Source: Desulfobulbaceae bacterium UBA2273 | GTDB lineage: Bacteria > Desulfobacterota > Desulfobulbia > Desulfobulbales > Desulfurivibrionaceae | DNA length: 64,000 bases | Reading direction: 5' to 3' | Assembly (NCBI GenBank): GCA_002347095.1 | Contig: DDWZ01000029.1 | Coordinates: forward strand, 157,180 to 221,179 | Part shown: one piece after another, positions 14,699 through 22,414 of the stretch | Layout: the number at the start of each line of letters is the position of its first letter | How positions within the stretch are numbered: position 1 is the first letter of the stretch | Translations under genes and position numbers: made by a program | Notes under the pieces: model-generated | Database searches by the model: none | What the model saw: only the letters and a program-made list of their open reading frames with translations | Told to the model about the DNA's origin: nothing

Positions 14699-16063
14699 TT
14701 AAAAATAAACCGGCTTGACCTCGGGCTGTTGTCTCTTTCCGCCCACCCGGTGCAGTATCCTCTCGGCCACTGTCTTGGCCGCCTTCATCATGTCGTTCAT
14801 GCCGATTCCTTCCCAGCCAAAACCGCAGAGATGCAGGCCTTCCAGGCGCTGCTCCATGGTGTCCTTCCAAGCCAGCAGCGCGGGATAGCCCATTTCCAGT
14901 TGGGGGATGCCGCTGTCGCCGCGCAGCACCCGATGGAAACAGGGGGGCTCGGGCAGATGGATCAGTTGCCGGAGATCGTCATAGATCCGGCTGACCAGTT
15001 CTTCGTCGTCCAATTCCAGCCGTTCCGGGTGGCGGCGGCCTCCGAGCAGACCCTCCATCAGCACTCTGCCCTGCGGGGCGCGGCCGGGAAACATATGGGT
15101 GGAAAAAAGCGCGCCCATGGCAAAGCGTTTTTCCCGCTCCGGGGCCAGATAGCCGAAACCGAAAGGCACCTGCGCCTTGTCGGTGAAGCCCAGGGCCACG
15201 GTGGCGATCCGGGCCGTGGGGATGGCGGACACGGGCGGGGCATGGGAGGCCAGCAGCGCCAAGGCCCGGTTGACCGGCAGGGCGAGAATGACGGTGGCTG
15301 CCCGGTAGGTTCCGGTTTCGGTGTGCAACTCCCATGCTTCACCCTGGCGGGTGATTGCCCGCACCGGGCTGTGGTAGTGGATGTTCGGCCCGGCGGCCAG
15401 GGTGGTGATGAGCTGTTCCATGCCTTGCGGAAAGCTGGTCATGGCCGGCAGCGTCGCGCCCTGTGCGCCTTTCTTTTTTCGGAGCAGTCCCTTGAGCACC
15501 GAACCGGCTTCCTTTTCCAGGGCCCGCACCCCGGGCATCACCGCATCGATGCTGATCCGCTCATAATCCCCGGCAAAGGTGCCGGTGATCGCGGCATCCA
15601 CCAGGGGCAGAATCTCGGCGCCGAAGCGGTATGCCGCCCACTGGCCCACGCTCTGCTCGGCGGAGCGCGGTTTTTTGAAAAGATCGCCCAACAGGCGCAA
15701 TTTTCCCAGGGGGGATAAGAGCGGGGTCGCGAGCAGGGCCTGCGGTTTTTGCGGCAACTGCACCAGCTTGCCGTCGTGGCAGACATAGCGGACAAAACTA
15801 CCCAGGGGGGCTTTCTGGGCAATGCGGTCCAGGCCGGTTTCGCTGAGCAGGGCGCGGCTGGCCGGATTGTTGTCCAGAAAGCCGTGTGGGCCCCACTCGG
15901 CCAGGTAGCCGTTTTCCTTGAAAGAGCGCACCGCGCCGCCGGGGCGCCCATCCTGTTCAAGCATGAGGATGTCCAGGTCCGGCGCGCTGGTGTGCAGGAA
16001 ATGGGCGGTGCTTAAGCCGGAAAGGCCGGCGCCGACAATGAGTATTTCGTGTGTCTCAGGCAT
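14699..16063 (-). CDS. hemY: Protoporphyrinogen/coproporphyrinogen oxidase, HemY type
   Basis: The 454-residue protein is an FAD enzyme with the dinucleotide motif GAGLSGLSTAHFL at residues 11-23, followed by LEQDGRPGGAVRS, and a C-terminal FAD contact LCGFGWEGIGMNDMMKAA. It oxidises protoporphyrinogen IX (or coproporphyrinogen III) to the porphyrin late in heme synthesis. That fits an organism making multiheme cytochromes. The length is normal. In an anaerobe the electron acceptor must be something other than oxygen, which cannot be read from the sequence. The gene converges with the small zinc-ribbon gene. Confidence 0.9.
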   Translation of the reverse strand: MPETHEILIVGAGLSGLSTAHFLHTSAPDLDILMLEQDGRPGGAVRSFKENGYLAEWGPHGFLDNNPASRALLSETGLDRIAQKAPLGSFVRYVCHDGKLVQLPQKPQALLATPLLSPLGKLRLLGDLFKKPRSAEQSVGQWAAYRFGAEILPLVDAAITGTFAGDYERISIDAVMPGVRALEKEAGSVLKGLLRKKKGAQGATLPAMTSFPQGMEQLITTLAAGPNIHYHSPVRAITRQGEAWELHTETGTYRAATVILALPVNRALALLASHAPPVSAIPTARIATVALGFTDKAQVPFGFGYLAPEREKRFAMGALFSTHMFPGRAPQGRVLMEGLLGGRRHPERLELDDEELVSRIYDDLRQLIHLPEPPCFHRVLRGDSGIPQLEMGYPALLAWKDTMEQRLEGLHLCGFGWEGIGMNDMMKAAKTVAERILHRVGGKRQQPEVKPVYF

Positions 16064-16296
16064 GGGTGGACATCCGGGGTGAAGGGCTCGGCGTGTGTGC
16101 GGGAAGGCTCGTTTATCCCCTGTTGGGGCAGCTTTCCCTCTTCAGGGATAGCATTATATATGGTATAAGAACTGTACCCGATATTGTCCGGGGTCGTAAT
16201 GAAAAAAAGTGCAATGGCGAGGCCGGGCCCGGTGGAAGAAAACCCGGCCTCGTGGGCAATGCGCCGTAAAAAAATCAGCTCTCGGATTCCCAACCG

Positions 16297-16974
16297 GTGA
16301 AGGTTCTCATCCTCTATTATTCGCTCAGCGCCCAGACCAGCGGGCTGGTGCACCGTCTCGGCGCAGGTCTTGAGGGACAGGGGGTGCATCTGGTCTGCGA
16401 GCGGCTGCAGCCCCTTGTTCCGGGCAAATTCCCCATCGGCACCGTGCCGGCTACCCTGGTCATGATGCTCCTCACCTTTCTGCGGGTCAGGATGCCCATT
16501 CAGCCGCTGCCTCCCGTCTGCTGGGAAGACTATGACCTGATCGTGCTGGCCGGGCCCACCTGGTCCTATAATCCCAGCGGCCCGGTTCTCTCCCTGCTCG
16601 ACCGCGATGGGGCAAGGCTTTTTGCGGGCCGGCAGGTGCTGCCCCTGATTTCCTGCCGGGGCTACTGGCGGATGCACTGGTTGAGCCTGCGTTTTCAGCT
16701 TGCGCGGTGCGGGGCCAAGGTGGTGGGAAGGATGATCTTTGTCCATCCCAGCAAGGAGCCCTGGCGAACCATCGGGGTATTCCTGAAGCTTGCCGGCCGG
16801 GTGCCGGAACGGTCCCCATGGCTTGGCCGCTATTATCCGCGCTACGGACACAGCCGGGAGCAGCAGGAAGAGGCTTTCGCCTTTGGCGCGGCCATCGGCC
16901 AGGCCTTGCAACGCGGGGACACCCTTACGAATCTCTCCTGTATTTCCGGCCGGGCCGGGCAGGGCGGCAGATGA
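16297..16974 (+). CDS. Flavodoxin-fold protein, role unknown
   Basis: The 225-residue protein starts at a GTG and reads VKVLILYYSLSAQTSGLVHRL, the first strand and loop of a flavodoxin fold, later with DLIVLAGPTWSYNPSGPV, the second flavin-contacting loop. The usual phosphate loop T-x-T-G-N-T is replaced by SLSAQTSG. Such proteins are NAD(P)H- or menaquinol-dependent flavin oxidoreductases, or subunits of them. The substrate is unknown. It is divergent from hemY, and a link to heme synthesis (as with HemG) is only possible. No strong ribosome site precedes the GTG. Confidence 0.6.
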   Translation: MKVLILYYSLSAQTSGLVHRLGAGLEGQGVHLVCERLQPLVPGKFPIGTVPATLVMMLLTFLRVRMPIQPLPPVCWEDYDLIVLAGPTWSYNPSGPVLSLLDRDGARLFAGRQVLPLISCRGYWRMHWLSLRFQLARCGAKVVGRMIFVHPSKEPWRTIGVFLKLAGRVPERSPWLGRYYPRYGHSREQQEEAFAFGAAIGQALQRGDTLTNLSCISGRAGQGGR

Positions 16975-16990
16975 ACGCGGCGCGCCTGCC

Positions 16991-17515
16991 TTAGAATTCA
17001 ATCCCCTTCTGGGCTGTGATCCCCTGCTGAAAGGGATGTTTTACCGCGCGCATCTCGGTGACCAGATCCGCGTATTCCATGAGCCCCTGCGTTGCATCGC
17101 GGCCGGTAATGACCAGATGCAGCCGTTCCGGTCGCTCCCGCAGCAGGGAGATGACCTCCGCTTCCGTGAGAATGCCGAAGCCGAGCAGATAGGTCAGCTC
17201 GTCGAGCACGATCAGGTCGTATCCATCGCTCAGAATTTTTTCCCTGGCGAGTTGCCAGCCTGCCAGGGCCGCCTGTTTGACGACCTCCTTGTCCTGCTGC
17301 CAGGTAAAGCCGGTGCCGGCGAGATGCAGTTCAATCTGGCCGGGAAAGGCTCCGGTCAAGGCCTGCGCCTCGCCGGTTTTTGCCTGTGCCTTGATGAACT
17401 GAATAATGCAGACCTTCAGCCCCTGTCCCGCCGCCCGCAACGCCAGCCCGAAGGCCGCCGTGGTTTTCCCCTTGCCGTGTCCCGTGTTGATGATAACCAA
17501 ACCCTGTGTCGCCAT
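16991..17515 (-). CDS. cobO: Cob(I)yrinic acid a,c-diamide adenosyltransferase
   Basis: The 174-residue protein has the P-loop NTGHGKGKTTAAFGLALRAAG at its N-terminus, then VCIIQFIKA, and a YDLIVLDELTYLL Walker B region, all signatures of the CobA/CobO/BtuR family. It transfers the adenosyl group of ATP to cobalamin or its precursor. A ribosome site GAGGAA precedes ATG 17515. It starts 9 bp after the end of the M48/TPR gene on the same strand, so the two are probably cotranscribed although their jobs seem unrelated. No cobalamin riboswitch is seen in the window. Confidence 0.95.
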   Translation of the reverse strand: MATQGLVIINTGHGKGKTTAAFGLALRAAGQGLKVCIIQFIKAQAKTGEAQALTGAFPGQIELHLAGTGFTWQQDKEVVKQAALAGWQLAREKILSDGYDLIVLDELTYLLGFGILTEAEVISLLRERPERLHLVITGRDATQGLMEYADLVTEMRAVKHPFQQGITAQKGIEF

Positions 17516-17524
17516 CTGTTTCCT

Positions 17525-19372
17525 CTAAGGAAGGTCCGAATTCCGCCCGGGTTCCGGGAAGAGGGTGGAGGATGAATATTCGGTCGTGCGGAATTTTTCC
17601 ATCTGGCTGCGGTAGAAGGCCTGATGCGTTTTTGTGCGGGTCAGGGCTTCCTCTTCAATGGCCAACGCCTTTTCCCTATTGCCGGTTGCCCAGTACGCGG
17701 TGGCCAGGGTGTCGAGCACATGCGGGGTTCTGTTCGCAGCGGCTGCTTTATGGGCCAAAAACAGGGCTTTTTCCGGGTCGCGCAGCCCCGGTTCCTGGGC
17801 GGTGAGCAGGAGCCAGGCCAGATTGTTCAGCGCCTCCGTGTTGGCGGGGGAAAGGCGGAGCGCCTGCGCATAGGCGTCGCGGGCCTCGGGTTCCCGGTTG
17901 CGGCTGTAGTGAAGATCGCCCAGGACTTGGAACCAGAGGCCGTTGCCAGGCTGTTCCTGTATTTTTTGCCGGATAAGCGCCTCGGCGAATCTGGCTTTCG
18001 GGGTTTCGCCGAGAAGATCTTGGGGCATGCGCCAGGCGGCGAAACCGCCGGCCAGCAGGATTGCCGCATAGAAGACCAAGGCCAGGCGGACCTTGCGGTG
18101 ATGGCGGGATATTACGGCTGGAGCGGTTTCGCAGCGGTGCAGGTAATCGATGCGCTGCCCCAGGCCGAAATGGTGCCAACTGGGCAGATCGCGGATATTG
18201 CCGCCGAGCAGGGCGATTTTTTCGAAGACCCGGATCAGAGGAGAGGCATGCCCCATGGCGCTCAAGGCATAGAGGTCTGCTTGGCGTTCAAAGTTGCGCA
18301 TGAAAAAACCAAAGATGAAACGGAAGTAGACAAGCATCATGAGGAAGAGGATGCCGGCGCTGGCCAGGGCCAGGATGGTTTCCGGCGCCGTGCCGGTCAG
18401 GGTGATCAACTGATAAAAAAAGTCCGAGCTGAGCAGGAGCAGGAGGAGCGGGGCGGAGCTTATCTGGGCCAGCAGGCCAAAGCCGAGAAAGAGAAAAAGA
18501 TAGAGCTGGAGATGGTAGTGCTTGACATGCCCAAGCTCATGGGCCATGACGGCTTCCATCTCCTCCGGCGTCGTGGCTTCGAGCAGGGCGGGGGAGACAA
18601 GGAGATACCGGAAGCGGCCGCTGAGGCCCATGACCCCGGCGGTCAGCATGCGCCCCTCAAAAAGCGGCCAGAACAGGATGTCGGCAAACCGCAACCGCTG
18701 GCTGCGGCAGAACTCTTCGATGCGCTGTCGCGCCGGTCCGGGCGGGAGCGGGGTGCAGCCCCACAGGCGGACTATGGCCAGGGGAAGGAAAAAAACCAGG
18801 CCGAAAAGAGAGAGCAGCATCAAAACCGGTTCGCCCCAGGGTGAGGCGAGAAAGGTTCTCAGCCAGGGAAAGGGGGCGTGTTGCAGCAGGTCGAACAGGG
18901 AGGAGATGATGAGCCATGGGAGCAGAATGGCGAAATTGATTTTGAGGTTTGCCGCAACAAATGAGCGGGCGGTGAGGCTTCGGGCAAAGATCCTCTGGTA
19001 GCTGGGAAGTGCTGCCAGCCAGAGGAGGCAGAGGTAGCCGAAGAAAACCATGACCCCGGAGAGATGGCCAAGAACCGGGAGTTCTTCGGCCAGCGGCAAC
19101 CGGCTCAGGTAGTAGCGCCCCTCCAGCAGGAAGATGTCCAAGGAGAGAAAAACAATGGCCAGGATGGAAAGCCTTTGTTCCACGGCAAGGTAGCGGGCCG
19201 CGCTGGTGTCGGGGGTGCGCCGGAAAAAATAACGGGCCAGTTGGTTGAACAGAACGAGCTTGGCGCAAAAGAGCAACAGGGCAACAGGCCATGGGATCTG
19301 AGGCTGTTCCGGAATCGACCCGGTGGTGAGAATCAGGATGACGACCAGGAGGTAGATGAGATTATTGTACAT
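17525..19372 (-). CDS. M48-family membrane metalloprotease with C-terminal TPR
   Basis: The 615-residue protein has several membrane helices at the N-terminus (residues 5-220), a zinc site HELGH near residue 276 with the third ligand in FERQAD near residue 360, more helices, and a soluble C-terminal half with TPR-like repeats (GNGLWFQVLGDLHYSRN, NTEALNNLAWLLL). This resembles HtpX/Ste24-type proteases joined to a peptide- or protein-binding module, acting at the inner membrane, probably in protein quality control. The TPR part presumably faces the same side as the catalytic site. It lies between the J-domain protein and cobO on one strand. Confidence 0.85.
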   Translation of the reverse strand: MYNNLIYLLVVILILTTGSIPEQPQIPWPVALLLFCAKLVLFNQLARYFFRRTPDTSAARYLAVEQRLSILAIVFLSLDIFLLEGRYYLSRLPLAEELPVLGHLSGVMVFFGYLCLLWLAALPSYQRIFARSLTARSFVAANLKINFAILLPWLIISSLFDLLQHAPFPWLRTFLASPWGEPVLMLLSLFGLVFFLPLAIVRLWGCTPLPPGPARQRIEEFCRSQRLRFADILFWPLFEGRMLTAGVMGLSGRFRYLLVSPALLEATTPEEMEAVMAHELGHVKHYHLQLYLFLFLGFGLLAQISSAPLLLLLLSSDFFYQLITLTGTAPETILALASAGILFLMMLVYFRFIFGFFMRNFERQADLYALSAMGHASPLIRVFEKIALLGGNIRDLPSWHHFGLGQRIDYLHRCETAPAVISRHHRKVRLALVFYAAILLAGGFAAWRMPQDLLGETPKARFAEALIRQKIQEQPGNGLWFQVLGDLHYSRNREPEARDAYAQALRLSPANTEALNNLAWLLLTAQEPGLRDPEKALFLAHKAAAANRTPHVLDTLATAYWATGNREKALAIEEEALTRTKTHQAFYRSQMEKFRTTEYSSSTLFPEPGRNSDLP

Positions 19373-19464
19373 TGGCGTCGGTTGTGGGCTCGAGGGGTAA
19401 ACGGCGAGACAAATCAGGCCGGTGGCGTGGCGCCGTCACGAGGGGATGCAGGAAAAAAAGGGCC

Positions 19465-20352
19465 TCAGCGCCGGAAGGCTGAGCCGTACGCCTGGCCGGA
19501 GATTCTGGCGTTGTGTTCTTGATATTGCTGGAGCAGGGCGCGCAACTCATGGGGTTCGAGGATCTGTTTTTCAAGGAAGAATTCACCGAATTTTTTCTGC
19601 AGCCGCTTCTGGTGGGAAACGAGCATCTGAAGCTGCGGCTCGGAAAGGAGGCCGAGATCCATGGCTGTCTGGCCGAATGGCTGCATGGTCGGACGATTGC
19701 GGAGGATATGGACCACATCCGTCTCGTTGAGCAGGCCGAAGCGCTGGCCGATTTCTCCCAGGCGCGGCCGTTCGGTACGTTGCCAGATGAGGGCTTGGAT
19801 AATGGTCCGCCAGTTGATCAGGCCGGAATAGTAGAGAAAATGGCCGAGAAGCAGGCGGCGGTTCGGCAGGGGACCCTGGTAGAGGCTTTCCGTGTCCCAG
19901 AAGGTGGAAGGCTGGGCGGCGCTGCCCCGAAAATCGGCGTGTGTCCGGGCTCCGGCCTGGGTCTGCGGGCGGGGGCGGGAGGCGCTCTGGGTCGTTTTTG
20001 CTTGTTGGGGCCGGTGGGGCTTGGCTGGCGCCGGGCGGGGGGGCTGAGTCCGAGGCCGCGGTTGCCGGGCAGGAGGAGGGAGGCAATATCCTCTTTCCTT
20101 GGCGTCCAGAAAGGTGATCAGGTTTTCGTAGGCCTCCTGCACCGAATGGAACAGGTCGTGGCGCTGCCGCTGCTCCCGCTCATTTTCCAGACTGGCCCGG
20201 TCCGGGTGGGTTTCCATGGCCCGCTTGCGGTACGCGCTCTTGATGCCTGAGTGCTGGAGATAGTCGAGGAATTCCCGGGAAATGGTGAGCTCCGGCCCGA
20301 AAATGATCTCGCAGGAGCGAAAGAGTTCCTTTTCAGCGGCAACTGTTTCCAT
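19465..20352 (-). CDS. J-domain protein with Pro-rich linker and GspE-N-like C-terminus
   Basis: The 295-residue protein has an N-terminal J-domain with an intact HPD (residues 49-51, METHPDRAS), a Pro/Arg/Gln-rich linker at about 92-140, and a C-terminal part with three repeats of the form L(L/I)-x-GLL-x-E-x-x-(V/L)-x-x-(L/M), for example RFGLLNETDVVHIL and DLGLLSEPQLQML. These repeats recall the N-terminal domain of type II secretion/type IV pilus ATPases (GspE_N/MshEN). It should recruit DnaK to a target bound by the C-terminus. The target is unknown. The M48 protease follows after 92 bp, suggesting a protein-quality-control pair. Confidence 0.75.
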   Translation of the reverse strand: METVAAEKELFRSCEIIFGPELTISREFLDYLQHSGIKSAYRKRAMETHPDRASLENEREQRQRHDLFHSVQEAYENLITFLDAKERGYCLPPPARQPRPRTQPPRPAPAKPHRPQQAKTTQSASRPRPQTQAGARTHADFRGSAAQPSTFWDTESLYQGPLPNRRLLLGHFLYYSGLINWRTIIQALIWQRTERPRLGEIGQRFGLLNETDVVHILRNRPTMQPFGQTAMDLGLLSEPQLQMLVSHQKRLQKKFGEFFLEKQILEPHELRALLQQYQEHNARISGQAYGSAFRR

Positions 20353-20646
20353 GGCGTGCCTCGTACTCCCTGGAGGTTAGAGTGAAAAAGGAAAATTGGA
20401 CAGGCAAGGTGCGTGGGGCTGGCGAAAGGCGAATTTTTTCGCCCGTTGCGCCGCGGCAAAAAAAATGTGATGCGGTGTAAGTCTTATGCAATGATATGAC
20501 CCGGTTATGATAAGATACAGTCTCAAGAGAACAGTATGTATCCAGTGCTAAGTAAGTAACATTATTATGTAGCAGATAACATCTTATTTTTTAACATTTT
20601 TTGTTCGTATATCCATGAAATTCTGGTGCGAATGGGGATTTTTTTT
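20353..20646. other. Divergent promoter region between the J-domain gene and pgi
   Basis: These 294 bases separate divergent genes. The right two-thirds are AT-rich and contain several TATAAT-like strings (for example GATAAGAT near 20507), but no -35/-10 pair is good enough to choose. No hairpin with a T tract, repeat or RNA gene is seen. Confidence 0.35.
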
Positions 20647-22311
20647 ATGGCGCAGTCAAGGGAAAGCGGGAAGCAAGCGGAGTCTTCGCAGTATTTTTCT
20701 CGTGATTTCAATGCGATGGCCGCATGGGCGGAGCTTGATGCGCTTGCCAGGTCGCCCTATGACCTGACCGCGCCCGGCGCCCTTTCGCCGGCAAGAATCC
20801 ATGGGTACACAGCCCATGCCGCCGGGATTGACCTTTTGTATGCCACCCAGCGGGTGGATGACGCCGCGCTTTGCGCCTTGCAACGGCTTGCCGAGGAGAG
20901 CGGGGCGATCCCCCAGTTTCTGCTGATGAAAAAGGGCGCGGTGCTGAACCGGATCGAGGGGTACGCCAGCGAGGAGCGGCAGGTACTGCACACCGCCTGT
21001 CGCGACATCTTCGCGCCGGTAACTCCGGCGCCGGAGGCCTCGGCCCAGGCCAAGGCAGAGCTGGATAAGCTTGCCGATTTTCTCGCAGCCCTGGATTCTG
21101 GAGCCATTGTCAATGCGGCCGGGGAGCCATTCACCGATCTGATCCAGATTGGGATCGGCGGCTCGGACCTTGGTCCGCGGGCCTTGTATCTCGCCCTGAC
21201 CGCCTACAGGATTGCGGGCCGGAGGGTGCATTTTGTCAGCAACGTGGACCCCGATGACGCCGCCGCCACCCTGGCCGGGCTGGATCTGGCCAGAACCCTG
21301 GTGAATGTGGTGTCGAAAAGTGGCTCCACCCTCGAAACCATGACCAACGAGGAGCTGGCGCGCAAGGCCTTTGCCGAGGCGGGGCTTGAGCCAAGCCGAC
21401 ATTTTTTGGCGGTTACCGGCAAGGGCTCGCCCATGGACAACCCCGCCCGGTATCTCCGTTCTTTTTACATGTTCGACTCCATCGGCGGGCGGTACAGCGC
21501 CACCTCCATGGTCGGCGCGGTGATGCTCGGCTTTGGCTTGGGATACCCGCAGCTTATGGAAATCCTTCGCGGCGCCCACGCCATGGATCTGGCCGCGGAA
21601 GAGCCGGACATCCTCCGCAACCCGCCCCTGCTTCTGGCCCTGCTGGGCATCTGGAACCATAATTTCCTCGGCTGCGAAACCCTGGCCATCCTGCCGTACA
21701 GCCAGGCGTTGGTGCGGTTCACCGCCCATCTCCAGCAATGCGACATGGAAAGCAACGGCAAATCCGTAACCAGGCAGGGCAAGCCCCTTGCCTGGAAAAG
21801 CGGCCCCATCATCTGGGGGGAGCCGGGCACCAATGGTCAGCACGCCTTTTATCAACTGATCCATCAGGGAACCGCCATCGTGCCCGCCGAATTCATCGGA
21901 TTTCGCCGCAGCCAGCATGGGCGCGACCTGCTCATCGAGCAGACTACCTCCCAGGAAAAACTGGTGGCAAACCTCTTGGCCCAGGCCCTTGCCCTGGCCA
22001 CCGGCCAGCCCCACGAGAATCCCAACCGGAGATTTGCCGGCAACCGGCCCAGCGCCGTGCTCCTGGCCGACCGGCTGACCCCCTACACCATGGGCGCGCT
22101 CTTGGCTCTCTACGAGGCCAAGGTGGTGTTCCAGGGGTTTATCTGGAACATCAACTCCTTTGACCAGGAGGGCGTGCAATTGGGGAAAAAACTGGCAGTC
22201 CGCCTCTTGGCCCACTATGCCGGTCTGCGGCAGAATCCGGGGTACAGCGGGGAGGCGACTGATGCGCTTGGCTGGGCCTTGCTCGGCGCCGCCGGGATGC
22301 TTGCCGAGTGA
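20647..22311 (+). CDS. pgi: Glucose-6-phosphate isomerase
   Basis: The 554-residue protein interconverts glucose-6-phosphate and fructose-6-phosphate. It shows IGIGGSDLGPRAL and SKSGSTLETMTNEEL, the sugar-phosphate binding SIS motifs, GGRYSATSMVGAVML and a C-terminal GLRQNPGYSGEATDAL. The length is normal for the long bacterial form. The start at 20647 is preferred because GGGGA lies at proper distance; a GTG 21 bases upstream would add seven residues. Together with glgX, gap, pgk and tpiA in this window it covers central sugar metabolism and glycogen use. Confidence 0.95.
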   Translation: MAQSRESGKQAESSQYFSRDFNAMAAWAELDALARSPYDLTAPGALSPARIHGYTAHAAGIDLLYATQRVDDAALCALQRLAEESGAIPQFLLMKKGAVLNRIEGYASEERQVLHTACRDIFAPVTPAPEASAQAKAELDKLADFLAALDSGAIVNAAGEPFTDLIQIGIGGSDLGPRALYLALTAYRIAGRRVHFVSNVDPDDAAATLAGLDLARTLVNVVSKSGSTLETMTNEELARKAFAEAGLEPSRHFLAVTGKGSPMDNPARYLRSFYMFDSIGGRYSATSMVGAVMLGFGLGYPQLMEILRGAHAMDLAAEEPDILRNPPLLLALLGIWNHNFLGCETLAILPYSQALVRFTAHLQQCDMESNGKSVTRQGKPLAWKSGPIIWGEPGTNGQHAFYQLIHQGTAIVPAEFIGFRRSQHGRDLLIEQTTSQEKLVANLLAQALALATGQPHENPNRRFAGNRPSAVLLADRLTPYTMGALLALYEAKVVFQGFIWNINSFDQEGVQLGKKLAVRLLAHYAGLRQNPGYSGEATDALGWALLGAAGMLAE

Positions 22312-22414
22312 GAGGCGGGATGCAAAAAACTCCTCTGCGCAGAGGCATGGCGAAAAGCGCCGGGAGGCAAGATGTCGGCCTTTTTACCATTCAACGGATT
22401 ACGAGAACACACGC

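Noticed and set aside
16218..16252. Ten-base-pair hairpin (CGAGGCCGGG and CCCGGCCTCG) before the flavodoxin-like gene
   Set aside because: It lacks a T tract directly after the stem in either direction and sits upstream of both divergent genes; it may be only a chance GC-rich palindrome.
16975..17524. Cobalamin riboswitch near cobO
   Set aside because: The space before cobO is 9 bp and its operon leader shows no B12-box-like sequence.
20656..22215. A 519-codon open frame on the minus strand
   Set aside because: It is antisense to pgi, whose motifs are all intact on the plus strand.
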